Origin: an uncultured Pseudomonadota bacterium
GTDB taxonomy: Bacteria > Myxococcota_A > UBA796 > JAFGLY01
DNA: 63,728 nt
Reading direction: 5' to 3'
Assembly: GCA_937912125.1 (NCBI GenBank)
Contig: CALDOK010000281.1
Location: 1-63,728, forward strand
Below, piece after piece: positions 1 through 7,353 of this stretch (the stretch's first letter is position 1; each line of letters begins with the position of its first letter). Made by a program: the position numbers and the translations under genes. The notes below the pieces were generated by a model. That model searched no databases, was not told the DNA's origin, and was given only the letters and a program-made list of their open reading frames with translations.

Positions 1-1787
1 GCGCCGACAATGAGATCGACACGGCCATCGCCGTCGAAGTCACCGGCGGAGGCGCTGTATCCTGCCCAGTCGTCATGGTTCTGACCGTCGAACTCGAAGT
101 CCGCGTCCGCCAGCCCGTGCGAGCCCGAAATCGGGCCAAGCACCACGTAGACCACGCCTGCGTCGTCCTCCCCGGGGTCGGCCGCCAAGTCGCCAACCAC
201 GATGTCAGGGAAGCCGTCATCGTTCAGGTCGCCAGCGCTGGCGACGCTCGTCCCTGCTCGACCTCCGTCCCCGAAGAGCTTGGCATCCGCATCGTCCATG
301 AGGACCTCGCTCTCGAAGGGTCCCCTGAGGAGCACCACCCCACCGCCGCGCACCTCGCCGGAGACCATCGCGGCGGATCCGATGAGGAGATCGTCGTAGC
401 CGTCACCATCGGTGTCGTCCGCGTGGGCGACGCACCACTCGACGTAGTCGGGTTGAATGATGCTGCCTTCGTGTCCGATGATCGCGTCCGCGTCCACGAG
501 CTCCCGATCGGCCGTCACGGGTCCCAGTACGAGGTAGGCTTCGCCAGACCAACCCGTCATGTTGGCGCTCTCGACATCCAAGATCACCACATCATCCAGC
601 CCGTCTCCGTTCGTGTCGCCGGCTCCATCCAGGTAACGGCCACAGCTCCCATAGAGGCTATCCCCGTAGAGCTGCGGCGCTGCATCCTCCAGCACCAGGT
701 CGCCCGTCACGGGCCCGAGAAACACGAACGCGCCGCCTGTCGAGTAGTCCCAATTGTTGGAATGCCCTGCGGACTGGATCAGCAGGTCGCCCACACCGTC
801 GCCGTTGGTGTCACCTGCGCCCGCTACCATGGCGAAGCGCTGGGTGTTGGTCAAGACGGCATCCGCCAGGTCCGGAGGCACCTGGCCAGCCATCGTCGCC
901 AGGCTCGCACCGGAGAAGAGGTAGACCTCCTTCAACTCGGCGGCGCTCACCAGGACGTCACCCAGACCATCCCCGTCGACGTCACCCACGCCGGCGGAGA
1001 AGCCCATGTCGCCGCCGTCACCGATGGCGACCCCCGCGCCATCGAGCGCGATCGGTCCCGAGGTGCTCGCGGTGCTCACCGCGCCACCGAACACCACGTA
1101 CGCGATGCCATCCACGGCGCCGCCTCCGGGAGCGTTGATGACCACGTCATCGAACCCGTCTCCGTCGATGTCACCCCCGTGTGACACCCAGTCGCCAGCG
1201 CTCTCTCCCCTGCTCGTCCCCAGGTACTCGAGGGTGGCTCCGATCACCTGCGGCTCACGGCACTCGGCATCCCACCCCCGGCAGTCGTTGTCGAGGCCGT
1301 CGTCACAGATCTCCTTGGCGCCTGGGTACACGGCCGCGTCGCCGTCGTCACAATCATCGGATGAAGCTATCCATCCGGACGGAACCTCGCAGAACACCGC
1401 TTCTGTGTCAGGATCACCATAGCCGTCACCGTCGGCGTCATGGTACGCGGTCTCTCCGCCCACGAGATTGTAGGTGTCGTCGGCGTCAATCAGCCCATCG
1501 CAGTCGTCATCGATCCCGTTGCATTCCTCTGCATTGCCGGCGTGGACCTCGGGATCCGTGTCGTCGCAGTCCCGTCCCCCCACCTCGGTCGAGTCCTGTC
1601 CATCCCCATCCACGTCTGTCAGGTCCTCGCCGTCGCAGTCCTGATCGATACCGTCGTAGGGGATCTCGTCCGCTGGTATGCAGTCGGGCGTGCTGTCCCC
1701 AGGCCCGCCGCTGTCCACCGGTTCCTTCCCCTCTCCGCAGCCCCAGGCCAAGGCCAGCAGCGACAGGAGGGGGAGGAGTGGTCTCAT
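1..1787 (-). CDS. FG-GAP/MopE-repeat lipoprotein, 3' end beyond window
   Basis: The frame is open from an ATG at 1787 to the window edge (about 595 codons) without a stop, so the C-terminus is missing. The N-terminus is a lipoprotein signal (MRPLLPLLSLLALAWGC) with Cys at residue 17. Residues about 35-180 hold three or four MopE-type acidic repeats (DQDCDG, DDDCDG, DNDC). From about residue 190 onward there are at least seven FG-GAP/integrin-alpha-like blades, each carrying a calcium-loop motif such as DGDGFDD, NGDGVGD or DGDGYDD followed by a beta strand and a VFLGP-like strand. This predicts an exported, calcium-binding beta-propeller of the outer surface. Ligand and role cannot be inferred. 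It reads away from the repeat array at 1928-2127. Confidence 0.88.
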   Translation of the reverse strand, partial: MRPLLPLLSLLALAWGCGEGKEPVDSGGPGDSTPDCIPADEIPYDGIDQDCDGEDLTDVDGDGQDSTEVGGRDCDDTDPEVHAGNAEECNGIDDDCDGLIDADDTYNLVGGETAYHDADGDGYGDPDTEAVFCEVPSGWIASSDDCDDGDAAVYPGAKEICDDGLDNDCRGWDAECREPQVIGATLEYLGTSRGESAGDWVSHGGDIDGDGFDDVVINAPGGGAVDGIAYVVFGGAVSTASTSGPIALDGAGVAIGDGGDMGFSAGVGDVDGDGLGDVLVSAAELKEVYLFSGASLATMAGQVPPDLADAVLTNTQRFAMVAGAGDTNGDGVGDLLIQSAGHSNNWDYSTGGAFVFLGPVTGDLVLEDAAPQLYGDSLYGSCGRYLDGAGDTNGDGLDDVVILDVESANMTGWSGEAYLVLGPVTADRELVDADAIIGHEGSIIQPDYVEWCVAHADDTDGDGYDDLLIGSAAMVSGEVRGGGVVLLRGPFESEVLMDDADAKLFGDGGRAGTSVASAGDLNDDGFPDIVVGDLAADPGEDDAGVVYVVLGPISGSHGLADADFEFDGQNHDDWAGYSASAGDFDGDGRVDLIVG

Positions 1788-1927
1788 GCTTCGAGGAGCG
1801 CCTTCGGTGGTGCGTGACGGGGAGGTCCGTGGACGATCCTACCCGAAATTCCGGCGGTTCGAAGGGTGCCTCCGCGCCAGCCCCCTGAGGGTGAGCCAGC
1901 GGGGCACCAGGGCTGACTGGCCTCTGC

Positions 1928-2127
1928 CCATCCCAGCGGTTGGGCGACCTGAACCCCAATCCGGTCCGCCCAGACGGACCATCCCAACGGTTCAGCCACC
2001 TGAACCCCAATCCTGGTCCGTCCTGACGGACCACATCGACCGTTCAGACGCCTGAAACCCGATCCTGGTCCGTCCAGACGGACCACTAGGACCGTTCCGA
2101 CGTCTGAAACGCCATCCTGGTCCGTCC
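1928..2127. repeat. intergenic ~52-bp tandem repeat with two dyads per unit, four copies
   Basis: The 367-bp gap between the reductase stop (2155) and the lipoprotein start (1787) contains no credible gene. It holds four head-to-tail units: 1928-1978 (51 bp), 1979-2030 (52 bp), 2031-2082 (52 bp) and a partial 2083-2127. Each unit has two potential hairpins: a TTCAG/CTGAA-type dyad and TGGTCCGTC-CA-GACGGACCA. Copies diverge mainly in the first third. The 51/52-bp period is not a multiple of three, which argues against coding. It could act as a transcription terminator array, a REP-like element or a protein-binding array; the sequence does not decide. The rest of the gap (1788-1927 and 2128-2154) shows nothing recognisable. 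Confidence 0.85.
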
Positions 2128-2154
2128 CGTGCCCCACGAGCCCACGTCCGACCC

Positions 2155-4167
2155 TCAGATCTCCAGCTTCCTCGCCGCCTGGAACCCGGCATGGATCGCC
2201 TTCATGGCATCCGCCACCTTCGCTGCGTCCCCCACCACCGTGACGGGGATGCCCAGGTCGGTGAGCTCAACCTCGAGGGGGTTGTAGGAGCGCGCGCCCA
2301 GCGCCAGCACCACGGTGTCGGCAGGCAGCAGCACGGACTCTCCACCCGAGGACGGCTCCACGCGCACACCCTCGGGCTCGATGGCCACCGCGCGCATGCC
2401 CAGGCGCACGTCGACGCCGCAACGCTCGACGTCCAGCAGCATGCCCCAGCGGGTGCTCTTGCCCAGGTCGACCCCCAGCTTGGGAGCCAGCTCCACCACC
2501 ACCACCTCGCGGCCGCCGCTGCGGGCGGCTTCAGCGATGGACTCGGGGCTGTCGGCCCCGTGGGTGAGCAGGAACTTGACCGCCTCGGCGCTCAGGGCGC
2601 CCTCTTCGGCCACCAACAGCGCCGTCTCGACACCCACGGCGTTTCCGCCCACCACCACCACCCGCTCGCCGGGCTGGACCGTGCCCGCGAGCAGATCCCA
2701 GGCCTGCACGACGTGGGGCATGTCAGCGCCGGGCAGCGGCGGCGTGACCGGCGAGGCGCCGGTGGCCAGCAGCACCACCTCGGGCGCGATGGCGGCGATG
2801 CTGGCAGCGTCGACGCGCTGGCCCAGCCGGATCTCCACACCCGCAGCCTGAGCCCGGGCGGCCATCTCGACGGCCAGGCGCTGGAACTGGGAGCGCCCCG
2901 GAGGCGCCCCGGCCAGGTGAAGCTGGCCCCCCAGGCGTTCGCCGGCCTCGAAGAGCGTGACCCGATGGCCCCGCTCGGCCGCGGTGGTGGCCGCGCTCAG
3001 CCCCGCTGGCCCGCCGCCCACCACCACCACGTGGCCCGCTGGATCCGCGGGCTCGAGCCCACGGAAGCGCTCCACGCCAGCCTGGGGATTGACCAGGCAG
3101 CGCACCTGGCGCAGGTGGAAGATGGAGTCCAGGCAACCCTGGCCGCAGGACACACAGTGGAGGATGCGCTCCTCGCGACCCTCGCGGGCCTTGTTGGGCA
3201 GATCGGGGTCAGCGATCAGCGCGCGGCCCATGGCCACGGCGTCGCAGGCGCCGTCGCGCAGCAGGCGGCGGGCGAGATCGGGATCGTCGATGCGATGCCC
3301 GACGATGACCGGCACGTCCACGGCCTTGCGCAGGCGCCGGGCAAGGTATGCGAAGGCGGCCGGCGGAACCTCGGAGGCGATCTGGGGGACCTTGCTCTCG
3401 TGCCAGCCCACGTTCATGTCCAGGGCATCCACGCCCTCGGCCACCAGCGCCTGAGAGAAGACGCGCAGGTCTTCCGTGCCGATGCCGCCGGGCACCATGT
3501 CGTTGCCGTTGACCCGGGCGATGATGGGGTAGTCGGGCCCCACGGCGGCCCGCACCGCCCGCACCACCTCGCGGCCGAAGCGCATCCGCGCCTCGAGATC
3601 TCCGCCCCAGGCATCGTCCCGCAGGTTGGTCAGCGGCGAGAGGAACTGGCTGATGAGGTAGCCAGTACCAGCGAGGATCTCGACCGCGTCGAAGCCAGCA
3701 TCGCGCACCCGGCGCGCGGCCTGGGCGAAGGCGTCTATGGCCGCCAGGATCTGCTCCTCGGTCATGGGGCGCGGGGTCTCCCGGGTCTGGCGGCAGGGCA
3801 CCGCCGAGGGCGCCAACCCAGGCTTTCCACCCAGAAACAGCGAGTAGTTGTAGCGACCGGCGTGGTTGATCTGGACCGCCGCCTTGACGCCGTGCTGCTG
3901 GATGGCCTGGGCGAGCCGGGCGAGCCCGGGGATGTGGTCGTCGCTGTGGGCCCCGATGTTGGAGGGATTGCCAGACGCCATGTCCACCGTGGCGTAGCCC
4001 ACGATGAGCAGCCCCGCGCCGCCCTGGGCCCGCCGCGCGTTGAAGTCCACGATGGGGTCGGTGACCTGAAACGCCCGCCCCATGGCCAGGTGCATCGCCG
4101 GCATGACGATGCGGTTGGGAAGCTCGAGGGAGCGGATGGTCAACGGCGCGAACAGAGGATCGGTCAT
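2155..4167 (-). CDS. FadH/Old Yellow Enzyme-like FMN-4Fe4S-FAD oxidoreductase
   Basis: The product is about 670 residues with the layout of 2,4-dienoyl-CoA reductase and trimethylamine dehydrogenase. An N-terminal OYE TIM barrel starts at PLTIRSLELPNRIVMPAM and includes QINHAGR and GYLISQFLSP. A Cys cluster CVSCGQGCLDS...RCLVNP matches the C-x2-C-x3-C-x11-C 4Fe-4S site. A C-terminal NAD(P)/FAD domain begins at VVVVGGGPAG and has a second dinucleotide fold near VVVVGGNAVGVE. The family reduces activated C=C bonds using NAD(P)H; the substrate here is unknown. ATG 4167 is chosen because AGGAGG lies just upstream and the OYE barrel begins at once. It follows the FAD oxidoreductase at 4228-5826 by 60 bp on the same strand, probably as one operon. 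Confidence 0.92.
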   Translation of the reverse strand: MTDPLFAPLTIRSLELPNRIVMPAMHLAMGRAFQVTDPIVDFNARRAQGGAGLLIVGYATVDMASGNPSNIGAHSDDHIPGLARLAQAIQQHGVKAAVQINHAGRYNYSLFLGGKPGLAPSAVPCRQTRETPRPMTEEQILAAIDAFAQAARRVRDAGFDAVEILAGTGYLISQFLSPLTNLRDDAWGGDLEARMRFGREVVRAVRAAVGPDYPIIARVNGNDMVPGGIGTEDLRVFSQALVAEGVDALDMNVGWHESKVPQIASEVPPAAFAYLARRLRKAVDVPVIVGHRIDDPDLARRLLRDGACDAVAMGRALIADPDLPNKAREGREERILHCVSCGQGCLDSIFHLRQVRCLVNPQAGVERFRGLEPADPAGHVVVVGGGPAGLSAATTAAERGHRVTLFEAGERLGGQLHLAGAPPGRSQFQRLAVEMAARAQAAGVEIRLGQRVDAASIAAIAPEVVLLATGASPVTPPLPGADMPHVVQAWDLLAGTVQPGERVVVVGGNAVGVETALLVAEEGALSAEAVKFLLTHGADSPESIAEAARSGGREVVVVELAPKLGVDLGKSTRWGMLLDVERCGVDVRLGMRAVAIEPEGVRVEPSSGGESVLLPADTVVLALGARSYNPLEVELTDLGIPVTVVGDAAKVADAMKAIHAGFQAARKLEI

Positions 4168-4227
4168 GGGGGGCCTCCTGGATGACCCCGAATAGCCTGG
4201 ATCCGCCGGCAGCGGCTGCATCAGAGA

Positions 4228-5826
4228 CTACGAGGAGGTCGAAGCCTTGGTGGGCCAGGCGTAGGGCAGGCGCCCATCGACCGCCCGCAGCAGGCTCTGC
4301 AGCCGCTGGATATGGGCCGGTGGAGGCACAGGAAGCAGCAGCGGGAAGGGCTCGAGGCCCAGCGCCTCGAGGGCACCGTTGGCCGCGGCGATGCCCGTCT
4401 GGCAGGCGCGCTCCATGTACAGCACCGCCACGCCCCCATCGACCCAGTCGCCACACAGGAAGAGATCCGGGTGCTGGGTGCGCACCGCAGGGAAGCTGCT
4501 GGCGCAGCCCACGGGGAAGTTGATGTGGGTGGGCCGGTTGCGGATGATCTCCTGGTGGATGCAGGCTCCGCGCAGATCCGGGAAGGCGTTCTCCATGTCG
4601 GCCAACACCTCGTCCAGCAGCCGCTGATCCGGCAGGGCATGCTTGGACGCTGGCGCGTAGATGTGACACTCGCTCACGGCGCCGCCGGTCTGGCGATGCC
4701 ACGCCGCGAAGGCATCCTGGAAGCGATGCAGCCAGAAGTAGTTGTCGGCCGTGGCCTTGCCGGCGAACACGCCGCTCTCGCCCCAGGTGGCGTCGGGGGC
4801 CCGGGACCACCAGCAGCGGATGTTGATGGCGGGCCTGCCCTGGAACACCGACAGGTCGCCCCACACCGGAGCCAGATCCGGGGAACCGTCGAGGATCTCG
4901 GCGGCGCCAGCGACGTCCACAGCCAACACCAGCAGATCGGCCTTCAGCCGCCCACCGCGGCCCCTGAAGCCCTGGGTGGTGGGCGGTGGGCCCTCGCCGC
5001 GTGCCCAAGAGAGGTTCCAGCCGCCCTTGTCCGAACGCCGGACGCGCTTGACCTGCACGCCAGAGACCACCCTTCCCCCTGCGGCGCGGATGCGGTCGAG
5101 CATGGGCTCCAACAGGCTGGGCATCACCGAGCCCCGGACGAAGGAGAAGCGCTGGTCTTCCCTCCGAAGGAACACGTAGTGCTGCAAGGCCACCAGGAAG
5201 GCCCACAGGGAGACGTGCTGAGGGTCCGAGAAGAACCCGCTGCGGCTGAGGCTGCCCAGGAAGGCCTTGTAGAAGAAAGGCACGCCCTGGGTGTACTCGC
5301 GCACCGACAGAGCGTCGTAGCGTTCGAGGTGGGAGGGGTCGGTGGGCTCGAACATCACGGCCTCGAGCAGCTTGAACCCCAGGGTGATGAACTTCGGCAG
5401 GTCCTCGCGATGGATGATGCGCCGGATGTTCCTCTTGCGCAGCAGCTGCACGTGGTGGAAGGGCTCGGGCACGGGAGTGATCTGGGTCTCCCGCCCTACG
5501 TTGGTGCGGTAGGTGTCCCGGGCGTCGCGGAAGATGAGGGTCTGATCAAAGGCGTCGATCATGCGGTCCGTGAGCCCGAGGCGCTCGATGAGCGCCAGGA
5601 AGTTCCGGTACTGCCTCCACCAGCCGTGGACGCCATGCTCCATGGGGAAGCTCCAGCGCTGGCCCTGGTGCGTGAAGGAGGCGTCGGGGTAGCTCGCCAC
5701 CCGCCCCCCCATGGAGGTCCCGTTGCGCTCCAGCAGGGTGACGGGCAGGCCCCGCTCCGCCATATGCAACGCCGCGCAGATACCAGCAATCCCACCGCCA
5801 ACGACCACGATTCGTTTGTCGTCCAT
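4228..5826 (-). CDS. phytoene desaturase-like FAD-dependent oxidoreductase
   Basis: The protein has 532 residues. It opens directly with an FAD-binding Rossmann motif (IVVVGGGIAGICAALHMAERG...LLERN), followed by GGRVASYP, the second part of the FAD site in amine oxidase/phytoene desaturase-type flavoproteins. A C-terminal LFLCGDWVDGGVAVLYMERACQTGIAAAN segment is the usual FAD-contacting tail of that superfamily. This supports a carotenoid or isoprenoid desaturase-like redox enzyme, but the substrate cannot be read. The in-frame extension to 7194 is antisense to the lipoprotein gene and has been discarded; ATG 5826 begins the FAD fold. It is divergent from 5932 and likely co-transcribed with the FadH-like gene, suggesting a lipid or isoprenoid reaction using both flavoproteins. 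Confidence 0.87.
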   Translation of the reverse strand: MDDKRIVVVGGGIAGICAALHMAERGLPVTLLERNGTSMGGRVASYPDASFTHQGQRWSFPMEHGVHGWWRQYRNFLALIERLGLTDRMIDAFDQTLIFRDARDTYRTNVGRETQITPVPEPFHHVQLLRKRNIRRIIHREDLPKFITLGFKLLEAVMFEPTDPSHLERYDALSVREYTQGVPFFYKAFLGSLSRSGFFSDPQHVSLWAFLVALQHYVFLRREDQRFSFVRGSVMPSLLEPMLDRIRAAGGRVVSGVQVKRVRRSDKGGWNLSWARGEGPPPTTQGFRGRGGRLKADLLVLAVDVAGAAEILDGSPDLAPVWGDLSVFQGRPAINIRCWWSRAPDATWGESGVFAGKATADNYFWLHRFQDAFAAWHRQTGGAVSECHIYAPASKHALPDQRLLDEVLADMENAFPDLRGACIHQEIIRNRPTHINFPVGCASSFPAVRTQHPDLFLCGDWVDGGVAVLYMERACQTGIAAANGALEALGLEPFPLLLPVPPPAHIQRLQSLLRAVDGRLPYAWPTKASTSS

Positions 5827-5931
5827 GCTCCACTCCCGCTCACGCTTCCCAGGATGCGCTAACGTGGCGCTCACAGCAGCGCGATGCTCGACCGGATTCC
5901 ATGCCGTTGATACCATCGCTTGGGAGGTTCC

Positions 5932-7353
5932 ATGCGCCGAGCCATGAGCACCGCCGCCTTCGCCTTGCTGGCCGTCGCCACTTGCGCCTGCGAGCCCGAA
6001 CCCGAGACCATGAGCCAAGAGCAGATCGAGCAGGTGCTCGACGCCTGGAGTGAGCCTCCAGCCGACGACGGCCCGTCCCACCCCGAGCCGGTCGCCGCCC
6101 CTGACGGGCCCGAGCTTCCCCTGCCCCCCATGGCGGTCGACCCCACACAGCTCTCGGACCGCTTCCTGGTGATCCTCGCCTCCTCCGCGACCCCCGGGAC
6201 CACGCCCGACTCCCTCGCCGCGCTGGCTGGCGAGCCCGAGCTCCTGGCTGCGGTGTCCCGCGCCTCGTCCAGCTGGTTCGACGGCCTGATGCCCTGCTAC
6301 GAGATCACCGTGGCCGGCGCCTTCGAGTATCGCCGCCAGGCCACCGCCCTGGCCCGCCAGCTGGATGGTCTGGGGGTCGAAAGCTACGTCAAGCAGGCCG
6401 GGCGCTACCTGGGCCCGCAGGCGGTCGTGCAGGACTGGTGCAGCTCGGATCACCAGGCCCTCAGCGAGGGCTGCGGCCAGGCTCGCTTCGCCGAAGTCCA
6501 CGACGGAAAGGCCTGGCTCTGGCTTCCCCAGGACCAGCTGGTCATCGATCGCGCCCTCGAGGGCAGCCCCGAGCCCCAGCCCCTGGGTGGGCTCGAGGCC
6601 TGGTCCTCCCCCCTGAGTGCCCAGACCATCGACCCCCACAAGGTCGGTGAGGCCTGGAAGCTCTACGCGCCCGGCAGCGCCACCTCGGTCGGCCGCTGCA
6701 AGGTGCAGGGATTCACCGCCATCACCCGCGGGCAGCCCCACTTCGGCTACCTGCAACAGGATCCGGCGCCCACAGCCCCGGGCTGCGGCGGCCCAGAGAT
6801 CTTCGCGCGGCTGAGCTGCAAGGACCCACCTGACGAGCCCCTGCTGGCCCTGCCGGCGGTTCACCCCGAGCCGCTGCTCTACACCGCCCTGGCGCCGCTG
6901 CGCGACATCGACCTCGAAGACGACGCCAAGGTGATCGTGGGCCGCAGCCCGGCCTTCAGGCCCACCTTCGAGCGGGCGCGAGCCGAGGCTGAGCGACGCT
7001 CCATGCCCCTGCAGCAGCTGGTCACCCTGCGGGGCTTCGTGGCGCGCCAGCAGAAGGTGCTGCTCGTCCAGGTCACCCTCCAGACGGGGGACGGTGAGAT
7101 CTGGTGTGGCTCGGACGACGTGCGAGAAGAGCTGGCCGCGGTCTTCGAGTGGACCCAGGAAGGCAGCATCGGAGCCGAGATCGTACCCTTCCACAACCTC
7201 GACATGGCCGAGATCATCGGGCTGATCGACCTGGACGCCGACGGCGTCCCCGAGCTCTTCCAGCGGCGCTGGCCAGATGAGATCCAGCTGGTCGGGGGCG
7301 GTGGTGAGCAGCGCTGCACAGCCCCCAAGGCCTACTGCGACTGCCCCTGCTGA
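5932..7353 (+). CDS. putative lipoprotein, SPOR-like segment, unknown function
   Basis: This gene encodes 473 residues. The N-terminus MRRAMSTAAFALLAVATCACEPEPE looks like a lipoprotein signal ending at Cys, although the residues before the candidate Cys do not fit the classic lipobox well. A Pro/Glu/Asp-rich linker follows. Residues about 75-165 contain CYEITVAGAFEYRRQATALARQL...GVESYVKQAG, which resembles a SPOR-type fold by eye only. A DLDADGVPELF acidic motif lies near the C-terminus, and the protein ends in three close cysteines (CDCPC). GGGAGG lies 5 nt before the ATG, preferring 5932 over an upstream TTG. The gene is divergent from the flavoprotein operon and its last 22 bp overlap the 3' end of the convergent ATPase gene. 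Confidence 0.75.
   Translation: MRRAMSTAAFALLAVATCACEPEPETMSQEQIEQVLDAWSEPPADDGPSHPEPVAAPDGPELPLPPMAVDPTQLSDRFLVILASSATPGTTPDSLAALAGEPELLAAVSRASSSWFDGLMPCYEITVAGAFEYRRQATALARQLDGLGVESYVKQAGRYLGPQAVVQDWCSSDHQALSEGCGQARFAEVHDGKAWLWLPQDQLVIDRALEGSPEPQPLGGLEAWSSPLSAQTIDPHKVGEAWKLYAPGSATSVGRCKVQGFTAITRGQPHFGYLQQDPAPTAPGCGGPEIFARLSCKDPPDEPLLALPAVHPEPLLYTALAPLRDIDLEDDAKVIVGRSPAFRPTFERARAEAERRSMPLQQLVTLRGFVARQQKVLLVQVTLQTGDGEIWCGSDDVREELAAVFEWTQEGSIGAEIVPFHNLDMAEIIGLIDLDADGVPELFQRRWPDEIQLVGGGGEQRCTAPKAYCDCPC

Noticed and set aside
1928..2127. Short coding gene across the 52-bp repeats
   Set aside because: Units of 51 and 52 bp shift the frame each time, and conservation follows the dyads instead of codons.
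2191..4185. 664-codon plus-strand open frame
   Set aside because: Antisense shadow of the FadH-like gene; composition dominated by His, Gly and Gln.
5827..7194. N-terminal extension of the desaturase-like gene to 7194
   Set aside because: Antisense to the lipoprotein gene; the FAD fold starts exactly at ATG 5826.
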